Source of the DNA: RPQK01 sp041946865
GTDB taxonomy: Bacteria; Acidobacteriota; UBA6911; RPQK01
Direction: 5' to 3'
Length of the DNA stretch: 34,694 nucleotides
Assembly (NCBI GenBank): GCA_041946865.1
Contig: JBHGBF010000026.1
Span: 1 to 34,694 of the forward strand
Of the stretch, positions 7,991-16,529 are shown piece by piece (position 1 is the first letter of the stretch; every line of letters starts with the position of its first letter). The position numbers were made by a program, and so were the translations under genes. A model generated the notes under the pieces. That model searched no databases. It saw only the letters and a list, made by a program, of their open reading frames with translations, and was not told the origin of the DNA.

Positions 7991-8773
7991 TCACCGCTCT
8001 CGTTTCGTCGCAAAAGCCTGGCCGGTCGGAAGAGCCACTAAGACAATGTTCTGGGAATCGCAGAATTCGTCAACGGCTGTGCGGGCCGCATGCCTATAAG
8101 GATAGAAGCCATAATCATCGAACAGTATCACTCCACCCGTCTCTAACCTGGCCCAGGCGAATTTGAAACAAACTCTGACGGACTCATAAATGTCAACATC
8201 AACGTGAGCAAAACAGAATCTCTGAGAAGCGGGCAGTTCGGTGAACGTATCTGGCATCACACCCTGGTGAAAAGAACAGAAGCTCGAAAACTTGGCAAGT
8301 CGCTTGCCCTTTACGAACTCGAGGGAGGTATCCCCAAAATCGCCAGGGCTATGATAATCGCGTTCAGGAACCGCGAGGCTTGGCATACCTTCAAACGTAT
8401 CGAACAGATGAAGACACCGCTTCTCCTGTTTTTGTGCCCTCATGACCTCCGCGATGAGGGTTGCCGTGCCGCCCGTATAGACACCAAATTCGACTACATC
8501 CCCGGGCAAAAGGAGACAGCTTCGAAGAAGCTGGTACAGAATGAAGCACCTATCTCTTGACACAGCCATGGGCCCAGATGCTCGGGCCCGGGTCATCAGC
8601 GAAGCGAAAACCGATCCACTCTCAAACCAAGGAGCGTATATGCGCTGACCGTGAGGTACCGCAAGCGGGTATGCTCTTCCAGTATAAAAAACTCTTTGCA
8701 CCAGATTCCAAAATGCATACCACGGTTTTCTCATCATCCGGCCAAAAGCCGAAATTCTCGCTTCATCCTCCAT
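7991..8773 (-). CDS. TylF/MycF-type O-methyltransferase
   Basis: Class I SAM-dependent methyltransferase of the macrocin O-methyltransferase (TylF) family, which methylates sugar hydroxyls in antibiotics and surface glycans. Visible motifs are the SAM-binding loop VVEFGVYTGGTA, the adenosine-contacting HLFDTFEGMP, the metal-binding HVDVDIYES and ILFDDYGFYPY. The start is set at the ATG at 8773 because GGAGGAG lies five bases upstream. It then overlaps the sugar transferase stop by 11 bases, implying coupled translation. It precedes the ATP-grasp and HAD genes. It likely adds a methyl ether to one sugar of the repeat unit or caps the chain; the acceptor cannot be read from sequence. Confidence 0.9.
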   Translation of the reverse strand: MEDEARISAFGRMMRKPWYAFWNLVQRVFYTGRAYPLAVPHGQRIYAPWFESGSVFASLMTRARASGPMAVSRDRCFILYQLLRSCLLLPGDVVEFGVYTGGTATLIAEVMRAQKQEKRCLHLFDTFEGMPSLAVPERDYHSPGDFGDTSLEFVKGKRLAKFSSFCSFHQGVMPDTFTELPASQRFCFAHVDVDIYESVRVCFKFAWARLETGGVILFDDYGFYPYRHAARTAVDEFCDSQNIVLVALPTGQAFATKRER

Positions 8774-9365
8774 TGAACTCCTCCATCGTCGCGTGCCCAC
8801 CCTGATTGATGCCGTCGCGTTTGACGATTTTCCAAACGGTCAGTGCTACGATCCTTAAGTCGAGACAGAGGGAAATTCGGTCGACATACCAGACGTCAAG
8901 GGAAAACTTCTGATCCCAGGAGATAGCGTTCCGGCCGTTTACCTGCGCCCAACCAGTGATGCCAGGGCGTACCTCATGGCGACGTGTCTGCTCGGGAGTA
9001 TAGCGACCCAAATACTGCATGAGGAGCGGTCGCGGGCCTACAATGCTCATATCGCCTTTGAACACGTTGAGCAACTCAGGCAGTTCGTCCAGACTGGTGC
9101 TGCGCAAAAACCGGCCAAAGCGGGTCAATCGATCGCCGTCAGGTAGATATCGGCCCTCTGAATCACGGCTCTCGAGCATGGTTCGAAACTTGTAAAGAGT
9201 GAAGGCTCGTCCGTTAAGGCCCGGTCTCTCCTGGCGAAACAGTACCGGTGAGCCTAGCAAAAGACGCACCAAAATGGCCAGAACCGCCAAGAGAGGTGAG
9301 AGTAAGACCAAACTTGATGCGGATAAGGCGACGTCTATCGCCCGCTTTCCGAAGCGACGGTACAT
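8763..9365 (-). CDS. PglC-type initiating phosphoglycosyltransferase (bacterial sugar transferase)
   Basis: Monotopic phosphoglycosyltransferase that moves a sugar-1-phosphate from UDP-sugar to undecaprenyl phosphate, the first membrane step of the glycan. At 200 residues it matches the minimal PglC form rather than the long WbaP/WcaJ forms. One reentrant hydrophobic helix carries the helix-breaking Ser23-Pro24. The catalytic Asp93-Glu94 lies in STSLDELPELLNV, and GDMSIVGPRPL and RPGITGWAQVNGRN are the conserved family blocks. These positions coincide with the numbering I recall for Campylobacter PglC. GGGAGG eight bases before the ATG fixes the start, and the gene overlaps the preceding glycosyltransferase by 31 bases. 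Its substrate may be UDP-diNAcBac, since dehydratase, aminotransferase and PglD-type genes are all present; UDP-FucNAc or UDP-QuiNAc are alternatives. Confidence 0.94.
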   Translation of the reverse strand: MYRRFGKRAIDVALSASSLVLLSPLLAVLAILVRLLLGSPVLFRQERPGLNGRAFTLYKFRTMLESRDSEGRYLPDGDRLTRFGRFLRSTSLDELPELLNVFKGDMSIVGPRPLLMQYLGRYTPEQTRRHEVRPGITGWAQVNGRNAISWDQKFSLDVWYVDRISLCLDLRIVALTVWKIVKRDGINQGGHATMEEFNGG

Positions 9366-10594
9366 TGGTCAGCCTCCCGCTTGATCGCACTGCGGAGAAC
9401 TCCTTCGATCTGCGAGATGATGCGCATCCTACTGTATTTGGTCTTCGCCGCAAGCAGTCCGGCAGCGCCCATCCGCTCCAACTCGCGGCGGTCCACCTGC
9501 CTAAGGCTCTCGACTGTAGCAGCCAAACCAGCAGGATCCGAAGGTGGGCAGGCCACTCCGGCGCCTTCCCCGGTGACGAACTCAGCCGTGTTCCCCGCAA
9601 CAGCAACCAGGATAGGCTTGCCAACGGCTAAGTAGGCCAATGTTTTGTGAGGAATGGTGATTCTGAAAAGCGGGTCGTCCTTTAAGTGGACCAAAAGGAC
9701 GTCCGCAAGAGCGTATAGTTTCGACATTTCATCGGCGCGGCGGCGGCCCAAGAACCGGACATTGTCAAGCCCGTACTCTCGCACGCTATCCTTCAGTTTC
9801 CGCAGGGCAATTCCGTCACCGATGATGACCCATTGCACGTCCCGAAGGTCGCGCAGGAGCCGAGCGGCTTCTATGACTGTCTCAAGACCCTGGGCCTCGC
9901 CGATATTACCCGCGAACATCACGTTGAAGCGCTCGGACAGCCCCAAATCTCGAGCCCAGTCCGGGTCGGGTTCAACAGGACGATAGGTTTCTGTGTCTAC
10001 CCAATTTGGGATGAACTGGATCTTGGATTCCGGAACAGCTTTTTGAACGAGATTGGACTTGAAGCCGGGCGAGATCACCAGGATCGTGTGCGCTCGCACA
10101 TAGACACAATGAGCAAACCTTCCCACCCAGTTCAGAATCCGACGATTGTTAAGCATTCCCGTTGCGGCTAACGTCTCCGGCCAGAGATCCTGAACCTGAT
10201 ACACAAAAGGCACACGCCAAAAGCGGCCCAGCAGAATGGCAGGCAACCCGATTGTCAGAGGTGGGTGGTAAGCGAAAATCACGTCTGGCGCGTCGACAAG
10301 CCAGGGCGCCAATAGCGAACTGGATATGGCAAACGAAAGGTAGTTCAAGAACCGGCGAGTCGACGAACGACTGTGATCAGGATAAAGAGGGACACGTACG
10401 ACGGGCACACCCGCCACTACTTCCCGTTGACAGAACCGGACACGATAGCCAGGGTAGAGGTCGCCTGTCGGGTAGTTCGGGTAGCCAGTGAGAACCGTGA
10501 CGTCATGCCCGAGACCCAGTAGTGTGTGCGCCAACTCTTGGAGCAGTAATGCCGGCTCCGGGGGGTACCATTGGGTGAGGATCAGGATACGCAT
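9335..10594 (-). CDS. wbuB: GT4 glycosyltransferase, WbuB/WcaI family
   Basis: GT-B fold glycosyltransferase of 419 residues. The N-terminal MRILILTQWYPPEP, the TGYPNYPTG block and the YQVQDLWPETLAATG segment are characteristic of the WbuB/WcaI group. The C-terminal donor domain has FAGNIGEAQGLETVIEAA and IPHKTLAYLAVGKPIL. WbuB in enterobacterial O26-type clusters is a putative L-FucNAc transferase, and here the three UDP-L-FucNAc genes lie immediately upstream. The most economical reading is therefore transfer of L-FucNAc to the lipid-linked primer made by the adjacent PglC-type enzyme. The acceptor is inferred from gene order. Its 3' end overlaps the sugar transferase start by 31 bases. Confidence 0.88.
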   Translation of the reverse strand: MRILILTQWYPPEPALLLQELAHTLLGLGHDVTVLTGYPNYPTGDLYPGYRVRFCQREVVAGVPVVRVPLYPDHSRSSTRRFLNYLSFAISSSLLAPWLVDAPDVIFAYHPPLTIGLPAILLGRFWRVPFVYQVQDLWPETLAATGMLNNRRILNWVGRFAHCVYVRAHTILVISPGFKSNLVQKAVPESKIQFIPNWVDTETYRPVEPDPDWARDLGLSERFNVMFAGNIGEAQGLETVIEAARLLRDLRDVQWVIIGDGIALRKLKDSVREYGLDNVRFLGRRRADEMSKLYALADVLLVHLKDDPLFRITIPHKTLAYLAVGKPILVAVAGNTAEFVTGEGAGVACPPSDPAGLAATVESLRQVDRRELERMGAAGLLAAKTKYSRMRIISQIEGVLRSAIKREADQCTVASESGR

Positions 10595-10619
10595 TCGGAA
10601 GAGGCGGTTGAATTTAACG

Positions 10620-11738
10620 TCAGTGCTTTCGCCACACCACGCGGTTCACATAGTCGGTATAGCTAAGAATGATCCGCATCACCTTTTCGGATACGTTCGG
10701 CACAGCATAATCGCCGACCAGCCTAAGCGATCTGTGGTCCCCGCTCGGCTGGCAGTCGAGGATGGCCAGCCCCTCTTTCACACGCTCCCTCGACAGCCCC
10801 ACCAGCATTACAGCCGCTTCCTCCATACCTTCCGGCCTTTCGTGGGCGGCACGGATGTTCAGCGCCGGGAAGTTGAGTATGGACGACTCTTCGGTGATCG
10901 TGCCACTGTCCGACAGTACAGCGCGAGCATTGATTTCAAGCTTCACGAAGTCTGAAAGGCCAAATGGCTTGAGCAGCTCAACTTCTTTCGGCAACTGCAC
11001 CCCCTCGGCTTCCAGGCGCTTGCGCGTGCGCGGATGCGTGGTCACGATGACGCGTCGACCGCCCTCGGCCAGCCACGCGAGCACGTCAACCAAACGGGCA
11101 AACTGACCAGCATCGTCCAGGTTCTCTTCGCGGTGGGCGCTGACCAGGTAGTACTCACGCGGCGTAAGCCGAAGTCGCTGCAGGACGTCCGACGCCTCGA
11201 TTTTTGGTCTGTAGTAGTGGAGCACCTCATACATTGGACTGCCCGTTTTAATGACACGGTCGGGCGGCAGGCCCTCAGCCAAGAGGTATTCACGTGAGAT
11301 CGCGCTGTAGGGCAGGTTGATATCGCTGATGTGGTCGACGATTTTACGATTAATCTCTTCCGGCACTCGCTGATCGAAACAGCGATTTCCTGCCTCCATA
11401 TGGAAGATCGGAATCTTGCGCCGCTTGGCAGTTATGGCTGCCAGGCAGCTGTTCGTGTCGCCCAGTATGAGAACGGCGTCCGGGTTGATTTCTGCGAGGA
11501 CCTCATCGGACTTGGCGATGACAGCGCCGATCGTCTCGGCCGCGTTACGGCCCGCTGCGTTCAGAAAGAAGTCCGGCTTCCGAATCTCAAGATCCTCGAA
11601 GAACACCTGGTTGAGTTCATAGTCGTAGTTTTGACCGGTATGGATCAAAATGCAGTCCATAGATCTGTCAAGCGCAGCGATCACGCGGGAAAGTCGGATG
11701 ATTTCGGGTCGAGTGCCGACAATCACTGCCACCTTCAT
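10620..11738 (-). CDS. fnlC: UDP-N-acetyl-L-talosamine 2-epimerase (UDP-L-FucNAc synthesis, step 3)
   Basis: Non-hydrolysing UDP-N-acetylglucosamine 2-epimerase homologue of the FnlC/CapG/WbjD branch, which inverts C2 of UDP-L-PneNAc to give UDP-L-FucNAc. It has the N-terminal VGTRPEIIRLSRV, HTGQNYDYELNQVFFEDL, the HMEAGNRCFDQRVPEEINRK block, and SAHREEN plus SDSGTITEESSIL in the second half-domain. The length of 372 fits the family. GAGAGG lies eight bases before the ATG, and the ATG overlaps the preceding stop as ATGA (11735-11738). Assignment to FnlC rather than WecB rests on the sequence style (PEIIRL, NQVF) and on the adjacent fnlA- and fnlB-like genes. Confidence 0.92.
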   Translation of the reverse strand: MKVAVIVGTRPEIIRLSRVIAALDRSMDCILIHTGQNYDYELNQVFFEDLEIRKPDFFLNAAGRNAAETIGAVIAKSDEVLAEINPDAVLILGDTNSCLAAITAKRRKIPIFHMEAGNRCFDQRVPEEINRKIVDHISDINLPYSAISREYLLAEGLPPDRVIKTGSPMYEVLHYYRPKIEASDVLQRLRLTPREYYLVSAHREENLDDAGQFARLVDVLAWLAEGGRRVIVTTHPRTRKRLEAEGVQLPKEVELLKPFGLSDFVKLEINARAVLSDSGTITEESSILNFPALNIRAAHERPEGMEEAAVMLVGLSRERVKEGLAILDCQPSGDHRSLRLVGDYAVPNVSEKVMRIILSYTDYVNRVVWRKH

Positions 11739-12886
11739 TGATTAGACCTCTCGGCTTTCACTTGCACCTCCTCGAAGAAAGTATCGGGATGGTCAGGATC
11801 GAAAGATTCGGCCGCCCAAAAAAGTGTCACGAGTTCGTCCTGGCCAACGTTCTCTATCGAGTGTGTGTACCCAGGTGGTATGTCCAACACTCGGTAGTCC
11901 TCCCCACATACCCGATACTCGATCACGTTTGAACTCCTGATATGTCGAAAGCGGATGATCGCCTCTCCGTGCACCACCAGGAACTTCTCGGTCTTGGTGT
12001 TGTGGTAGTGGTTCCCCCGGGTGACGCCAGGTCGCGTGCGAGAGATGAACAATTGGCCGCTCGTCGCGCTCTTGATGAATTCAGCTAAGCGGCCTCGGTC
12101 GTCGACCTTCACATCCAAATCGTATGCGAATTCCGTGTCCTCAAGGTAAGTCAGATACGTGGCATAGAGAGGACGAGTAAACGGATCGGCGAAACTGGGC
12201 AAGAACAAGGTAGTTCGCATGGCACGGAATTCGCGAATTTGGTTGGCCAGCGCGCCGAGCGTCACCCGGTAGGACCGGAGAGGCGCAGATTGTCTAAAGC
12301 CAGAAGGACCGGGCGCCAGATCGGAGAGAAATGCAGCCACGACGTCATCTACATAAGTGAGGTCGATCTCTCGAGAAGGGTCGGAGATTTCGATCGGCAA
12401 ATCCCGGGCTATGTTGTGGCAGAACGTTGCTGTGACGGAATTGTAATTGGGACGACACCACTTGCCGAAAAGGTTTTTGAGGCGGTAAACGACGCACTCT
12501 GCCCCGCTGGCAACAGCAAAACGCTCGAGAATAGCTTCCGCCTCCCGTTTGCTCGCACCGTACGGATTGTCTAGCTCTGCTTGAACGGAAGACGCGAAAA
12601 CGACCTTTGGCGCCCGGTGGAGTGCAAGCAAGCGTGCACACAGCTCCTCAGTGAACCCGGCATTGTGCTTTTGAAACTCGGACTGGTCGACTGGGCGATT
12701 CACTCCAGCCAAATGGAAAATCACACTGGCTGACTGCAATGCCCGCTCCAGAATCGCAGGCGAGACACCAAGGTCGTACTCATACAATTCCAGACCTTCG
12801 CGACGCCGCAACATGACGCACAGGTTCTTTCCGAGAAAGCCTTTCGCTCCGGTCACCAGAACCGTTGTCGTCAGTTTTTCACTCAT
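11735..12886 (-). CDS. fnlB: Bifunctional epimerase/reductase with cupin domain (UDP-L-FucNAc synthesis, step 2)
   Basis: FnlB/CapF/WbjC-type enzyme that 3-epimerises the FnlA product and reduces the 4-keto group with NADPH. Residues 1-240 form a short-chain dehydrogenase domain, with VTGAKGFLGKNL at 11-22 and the catalytic Tyr109 and Lys113 in NPYGASK. Residues from about 245 form a C-terminal cupin with the metal-binding set His293, His295, Glu300 (GNHYHNTKTEKFLVV) and His342. This two-domain architecture is diagnostic for CapF. It overlaps both neighbours by one to four bases (TAATG upstream, ATGA downstream), as expected for stoichiometric expression with FnlA and FnlC. Confidence 0.94.
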   Translation of the reverse strand: MSEKLTTTVLVTGAKGFLGKNLCVMLRRREGLELYEYDLGVSPAILERALQSASVIFHLAGVNRPVDQSEFQKHNAGFTEELCARLLALHRAPKVVFASSVQAELDNPYGASKREAEAILERFAVASGAECVVYRLKNLFGKWCRPNYNSVTATFCHNIARDLPIEISDPSREIDLTYVDDVVAAFLSDLAPGPSGFRQSAPLRSYRVTLGALANQIREFRAMRTTLFLPSFADPFTRPLYATYLTYLEDTEFAYDLDVKVDDRGRLAEFIKSATSGQLFISRTRPGVTRGNHYHNTKTEKFLVVHGEAIIRFRHIRSSNVIEYRVCGEDYRVLDIPPGYTHSIENVGQDELVTLFWAAESFDPDHPDTFFEEVQVKAERSNQ

Positions 12887-13911
12887 TAGGCCTCGATCAG
12901 TTCCCCAGTCACGGCCCGTCGGACACAGTCAAGTCGAAGCAACAGTTGAATCATCCCATCGATATCGAGACGAGTCGTGTTGTGTGAATTGTAATCCTGG
13001 GTTTGGGAGACGGCAGCTTCTCCTTCACTGAAGTATCGATTGTAGTTCAAATCGCGCACGTCGGCCGGGATCCGGTAGTAACACCCCATATCCTCGGCCT
13101 TGGCCATCTCTTCACGTGTTAGCAGGGTCTCGTACAGCTTCTCACCGTGGCGGGTGCCGATGATTTTTATCGGGTTATCGGCGTGAAGGATTTGCTTGAG
13201 AGCGAGCGCCAACGTCTCAATCGTGGCCGCCGGCGCTTTTTGTACGAAGATGTCTCCCGGCTGACCGTTCTGAAACGCGTAAAGCACAAGATCAACAGCA
13301 TCGTCAATTGTCATCATAAAGCGGGTCATTCCCGGTTCTGTGACAGTGATGGGTTGACCTGATTGTATCTGACGAATGAAAAGCGGAATGACAGAACCGC
13401 GCGAAGCCATCACGTTGCCGTATCTGGTTCCGCAGAAGATAGTCCGCGTGTCACCATACATCCGTGCCTTCGCGACCATCAATTTCTCCATGAGTCCTTT
13501 GGAAATGCCCATCGCATTTATCGGATAGACTGCCTTGTCGGTGCTCAGGACGATGACCCTCTTGACGCCAGCTGCCAAGGCTGCGTTCATGGTATTCTCC
13601 GCGCCGAGGGTGTTCGTTCTGAGCGCCTCCAGAGGGAAAAACTCACAGGAAGGTACCTGCTTAAGCGCCGCTGCGTGAAAGACAAAATCGACTCCTTGCA
13701 TGGCTGGCAAGAGGCCGTCGAAATCGCGCACATCTCCTATATACGACTTCACTTTTGAGTTTCGGAGCCGAAGGCGCAGATCCTCCTGCTTCTTCTCGTC
13801 CCGACTAAAGACCCGAATCTCTTTGATATCGGTGTCAAGAAAGCGGCGAAGAACGGCGTTGCCAAAGGTCCCGGTCCCGCCAGTTATAAGCAACGTCTTA
13901 GAAGCAAACAT
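12886..13911 (-). CDS. fnlA: UDP-GlcNAc 4,6-dehydratase/5-epimerase (UDP-L-FucNAc synthesis, step 1)
   Basis: Soluble inverting 4,6-dehydratase of the FnlA/CapE/WbjB type, which makes UDP-2-acetamido-2,6-dideoxy-L-arabino-4-hexulose from UDP-GlcNAc. The nucleotide-binding motif LLITGGTGTFGNAVL is at the N-terminus. The active-site STDKAVYPINAMGISKG carries Met and Lys at the positions used by this subfamily, and CGTRYGNVMASRGSVIPLF is the conserved substrate-binding block. The start is set at the ATG at 13911 (MFASKTLL) with GAGAAG just upstream; a GTG at 13944 is an in-frame alternative. Unlike the membrane-bound dehydratase at 2.7 kb it has no membrane segments, so the two enzymes feed different amino-sugar branches. 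Confidence 0.94.
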   Translation of the reverse strand: MFASKTLLITGGTGTFGNAVLRRFLDTDIKEIRVFSRDEKKQEDLRLRLRNSKVKSYIGDVRDFDGLLPAMQGVDFVFHAAALKQVPSCEFFPLEALRTNTLGAENTMNAALAAGVKRVIVLSTDKAVYPINAMGISKGLMEKLMVAKARMYGDTRTIFCGTRYGNVMASRGSVIPLFIRQIQSGQPITVTEPGMTRFMMTIDDAVDLVLYAFQNGQPGDIFVQKAPAATIETLALALKQILHADNPIKIIGTRHGEKLYETLLTREEMAKAEDMGCYYRIPADVRDLNYNRYFSEGEAAVSQTQDYNSHNTTRLDIDGMIQLLLRLDCVRRAVTGELIEA

Positions 13912-13944
13912 CTTCTTCTCGGTCTGCAGGACATTTCCGAACAC

Positions 13945-14191
13945 TGACTGACTTCGGAATCAGACTTTACTGGCGATCCGCGCCAGTCTGCGGCGTTCCA
14001 CCCAGACGAAGGACTTCTCAATCATCTTCTTGTTGTTCTGCCGCCGGATCATGACTGTCGGGCACCCGGGGAAGGACAGGGCGATGTCGGCGACTGCCTG
14101 AGCGCCCAACCCGATCAGCTGTAATCTCGGACTCCGGAACCGCTGCCGCGGATTACTTGGGCGACCACAACGAAAGGCGGGACTGGCTGAA
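13945..14191. other. Short intergenic stretch without a recognised gene
   Basis: Between the fnlA-like gene and the GT11-like gene the minus strand is open for 85 codons (14217-13960). It encodes a basic peptide ending in WVERRRLARIASKV. This faintly recalls the tail of an IS5-type transposase, but too few residues match to call it. No terminator-like stem is evident. Confidence 0.3.
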
Positions 14192-15145
14192 CTACGCCGA
14201 TCCGACGCCGCTTCCATTCCCTTCCACCAGCCGAGAAGCCACAGACGAAGTCAATAGCGCGTCACGAAAGCTCCTAGGCAAACTGTTGTTATATCCGAGC
14301 TCGGGTTCTAAGATGCCAGGGCGCGGACCATCCAGAACGCACTGCTTACGCTGCCGCGCATACCATATGCACGGTACCTGACCGAGGTATGACGCCCACA
14401 TGCTAAATGTAGACCCTGAGGCGATCATGATAGAAGCTGAGGCCAACGAGAGGAGATCGGTTATGGCCGAATTGCCTGTCTCGCGGTAAACTGAGGGCAA
14501 TTGGCAGAGCGGTTGGAGTTCATCATCGTCCTTAGCGTCCGAGAATACCTTCGCCTCAGCCTCATAGCCCAAGAGCGTGCGCAGTTCTGTGAGGGCATGC
14601 ACATACCAGCCAATAGGGATTCGCGTGTTGGTAACGCCCTCACCCAAAGAGCGTAGATCCGAAGGTCGATGGAAATCACCCCGCCTGACGTGGATACCGA
14701 CTCGGCATTTTCGGGACGGAGCCGGGATCAGGTGCATCTTTACAATCCTCATTAGCTCTTCTCTCACCTGTTGATGTCTTCCTGCTAGTGATTTGAAGAG
14801 TTCGCCGGCTCCTCGGAACACGACTATACGGTTACGTTTGCGCGTTTTCAATCCTCGACTTGCGGCTCTTTCATCGACCCTGTCCGCCGTCAGCAGCAGT
14901 AGCAGCCTCTTCAGGCCAGTCGTATAGCCGTCATGGTGGAAAAAGAATTGATACTGTCGCTTATCGCGTTCCCCCCGTAAATATGGGCCAAGACGCAGCT
15001 GAGTCCAAATCGGTGCGATCATCGGGTAACCATGGTCGGAACACCACAGGAAGCATCGTGCCCAGGGAAACAGCATATTCCCCAAACCGCACCTTCCGAG
15101 CGCGGCATATCCCCATGTCGTTTGTTCAGGTCTGGATAGGGTCAT
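14192..15145 (-). CDS. GT11-like fucosyltransferase-type glycosyltransferase
   Basis: Likely inverting glycosyltransferase related to alpha-1,2-fucosyltransferases. An N-terminal GLGNMLFPWARCFLW resembles the GT11 GGLGNQLFQYA motif. Mid-protein RVGIHVRRGDF is the donor-binding HxRRxD motif, and the C-terminal ASGSTFSMWASYLG matches the S-x-STFSWWAAYL block. The start is uncertain. The ATG at 15145 puts the GLGN motif near the N-terminus as in the family, whereas the reading frame is open to a TTG at 15250. A strong GGAGGG near 15255-15260 precedes a different frame that encodes only about 25 codons. The gene sits directly upstream of the FucNAc genes, so the donor may be a 6-deoxyhexose, but no GDP-fucose genes are in the window. 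Confidence 0.72.
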   Translation of the reverse strand: MTLSRPEQTTWGYAALGRCGLGNMLFPWARCFLWCSDHGYPMIAPIWTQLRLGPYLRGERDKRQYQFFFHHDGYTTGLKRLLLLLTADRVDERAASRGLKTRKRNRIVVFRGAGELFKSLAGRHQQVREELMRIVKMHLIPAPSRKCRVGIHVRRGDFHRPSDLRSLGEGVTNTRIPIGWYVHALTELRTLLGYEAEAKVFSDAKDDDELQPLCQLPSVYRETGNSAITDLLSLASASIMIASGSTFSMWASYLGQVPCIWYARQRKQCVLDGPRPGILEPELGYNNSLPRSFRDALLTSSVASRLVEGNGSGVGSA

Positions 15146-15301
15146 CTGTTTTGTAAATCTCTTCAGGCCTCGCTTTTTGAATTCCGAAAATCCCGATACA
15201 GGGATGATTCGGATGAGACCCGCCGCTGCGCAACGCGTCTCATCACCCAAACCCTCCTATTCAACGATCAACTGTTGACCTTAAGGCCGCTCAAGCTTGA
15301 C

Positions 15302-16525
15302 TCATTCCATTGAAGCGTCGTTGGAGCTAGGAAGAAGCTGGTTAGGAAGAGCCTGCAGAAGTGAGTGGTATAATTCTAGACTCCGGCCGGCGACGGATTG
15401 CCAAGACAACTTCTGCCTAACCAACCGAATCGAGTTTGCACCTTGTCGACGTCTCAGCTCTGAATCTGCGACTAACGCGCTCATTGCCTTGCACAGCGAC
15501 TCGTGATTTTCTTTCTCGAAAGCAAAACCGTTTTCGCCTGAAATGAGGTAGTCAGTCGCGTCCTGCGCAGGGACTACCAGTGGAATCCCAAGAGCAAGTG
15601 CCTCTTTTGTGCTGTTGAGCTTCCTAGGGATAACAGCAATATCGGCTGCGTTAAAATACTGATTGAGCTCGTGCTGCGAATTCGCCCAGCCAGGCAACAA
15701 GACTTGTGAAGAAATGCCTAAGGAATCCATTCGGTGCCTGATCTTGCTCATCTCTTCCTGCCCGGCACTTCCGACAACGAGTAGACGGGCGCTTGCGTGG
15801 GTTACGGAGAGACGGCCAAATGCATCTAGCAGGAGTTGGATGCCCTTGCTGGCATCCAGTACTCCCGAAGTGACAATAACAACTGATTCCCGAGGCACAC
15901 CCAGCTTCCGTCTGATTGAGAGTCTGATCTGCCGATCTGGATAGAAGTTCTCATCATCGATTCCAAGAGGCAAGACGGAAACGGACTCCCGAGAAATGGA
16001 AAGCTGAGACACTAAGAAACGCAGAGAAAAGAGATTGACAGCGATAAACTTGTCGATGCGGCGGATCATAACAGGGAGAAAGAGACGGCGAAAAACCGCT
16101 AGTCGTAAGCGCGTAACGATACTGGTGAGGCGCAAGTTCTCCCCGTCAGTGTGATCGTCAACGACCATGATGTACTTCCCACGAGGCGGAAATACGACAG
16201 TTTGAAGAGTGGTCAGGGTATAAGGACCGTGAAGGTGAATTATCTCAGGATGGAAATCCTCAAGGGCGCGCCTGAGGTGTCGAAGAAGCAGTTGGGCTCT
16301 CCCGTCGATCTTGAGTATTGACGGTAAACGACGGACTACGACGCCGTCGTGATTGCTTTCGCCGACACTCCAACGTCCCAACCCCTCCCATCTGCTGCGT
16401 GGTAATGCCTCGTCACCAGTAAAGATTCCAACCACATGACCGAACCGGTGTTGAAGACGGGGGAGGTGGTTCTCTTGGTATCCGTGCCTCGGGATGTACC
16501 AGGGCATCACATGGGCGATCCTCAT
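15302..16525 (-). CDS. GT4 glycosyltransferase
   Basis: GT-B retaining-type glycosyltransferase. The N-terminus MRIAHVMPWYIPRHGYQENHL is typical of GT4 enzymes. The acceptor half has IIHLHGPYTLTT. The donor half carries VTSGVLDASKGIQLLLDAF, LLVVGSAGQEEMSKI, and a C-terminal segment AVIPRKLNSTKEALALGIPLVVP in place of the more usual EGFG motif. The start is the ATG at 16525, four bases after the upstream aminotransferase stop; an in-frame start 13 codons further upstream would overlap that gene. It probably adds one sugar of the repeat unit; donor and linkage are not predictable. Confidence 0.88.
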   Translation of the reverse strand: MRIAHVMPWYIPRHGYQENHLPRLQHRFGHVVGIFTGDEALPRSRWEGLGRWSVGESNHDGVVVRRLPSILKIDGRAQLLLRHLRRALEDFHPEIIHLHGPYTLTTLQTVVFPPRGKYIMVVDDHTDGENLRLTSIVTRLRLAVFRRLFLPVMIRRIDKFIAVNLFSLRFLVSQLSISRESVSVLPLGIDDENFYPDRQIRLSIRRKLGVPRESVVIVTSGVLDASKGIQLLLDAFGRLSVTHASARLLVVGSAGQEEMSKIRHRMDSLGISSQVLLPGWANSQHELNQYFNAADIAVIPRKLNSTKEALALGIPLVVPAQDATDYLISGENGFAFEKENHESLCKAMSALVADSELRRRQGANSIRLVRQKLSWQSVAGRSLELYHSLLQALPNQLLPSSNDASME

Positions 16526-16529
16526 AGTG

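Noticed and set aside
13960..14217. 85-codon minus-strand frame as an IS5-type transposase remnant
   Set aside because: Only a short tail (WVERRRLA) recalls IS5 transposases; no DDE residues or terminal inverted repeats are visible.
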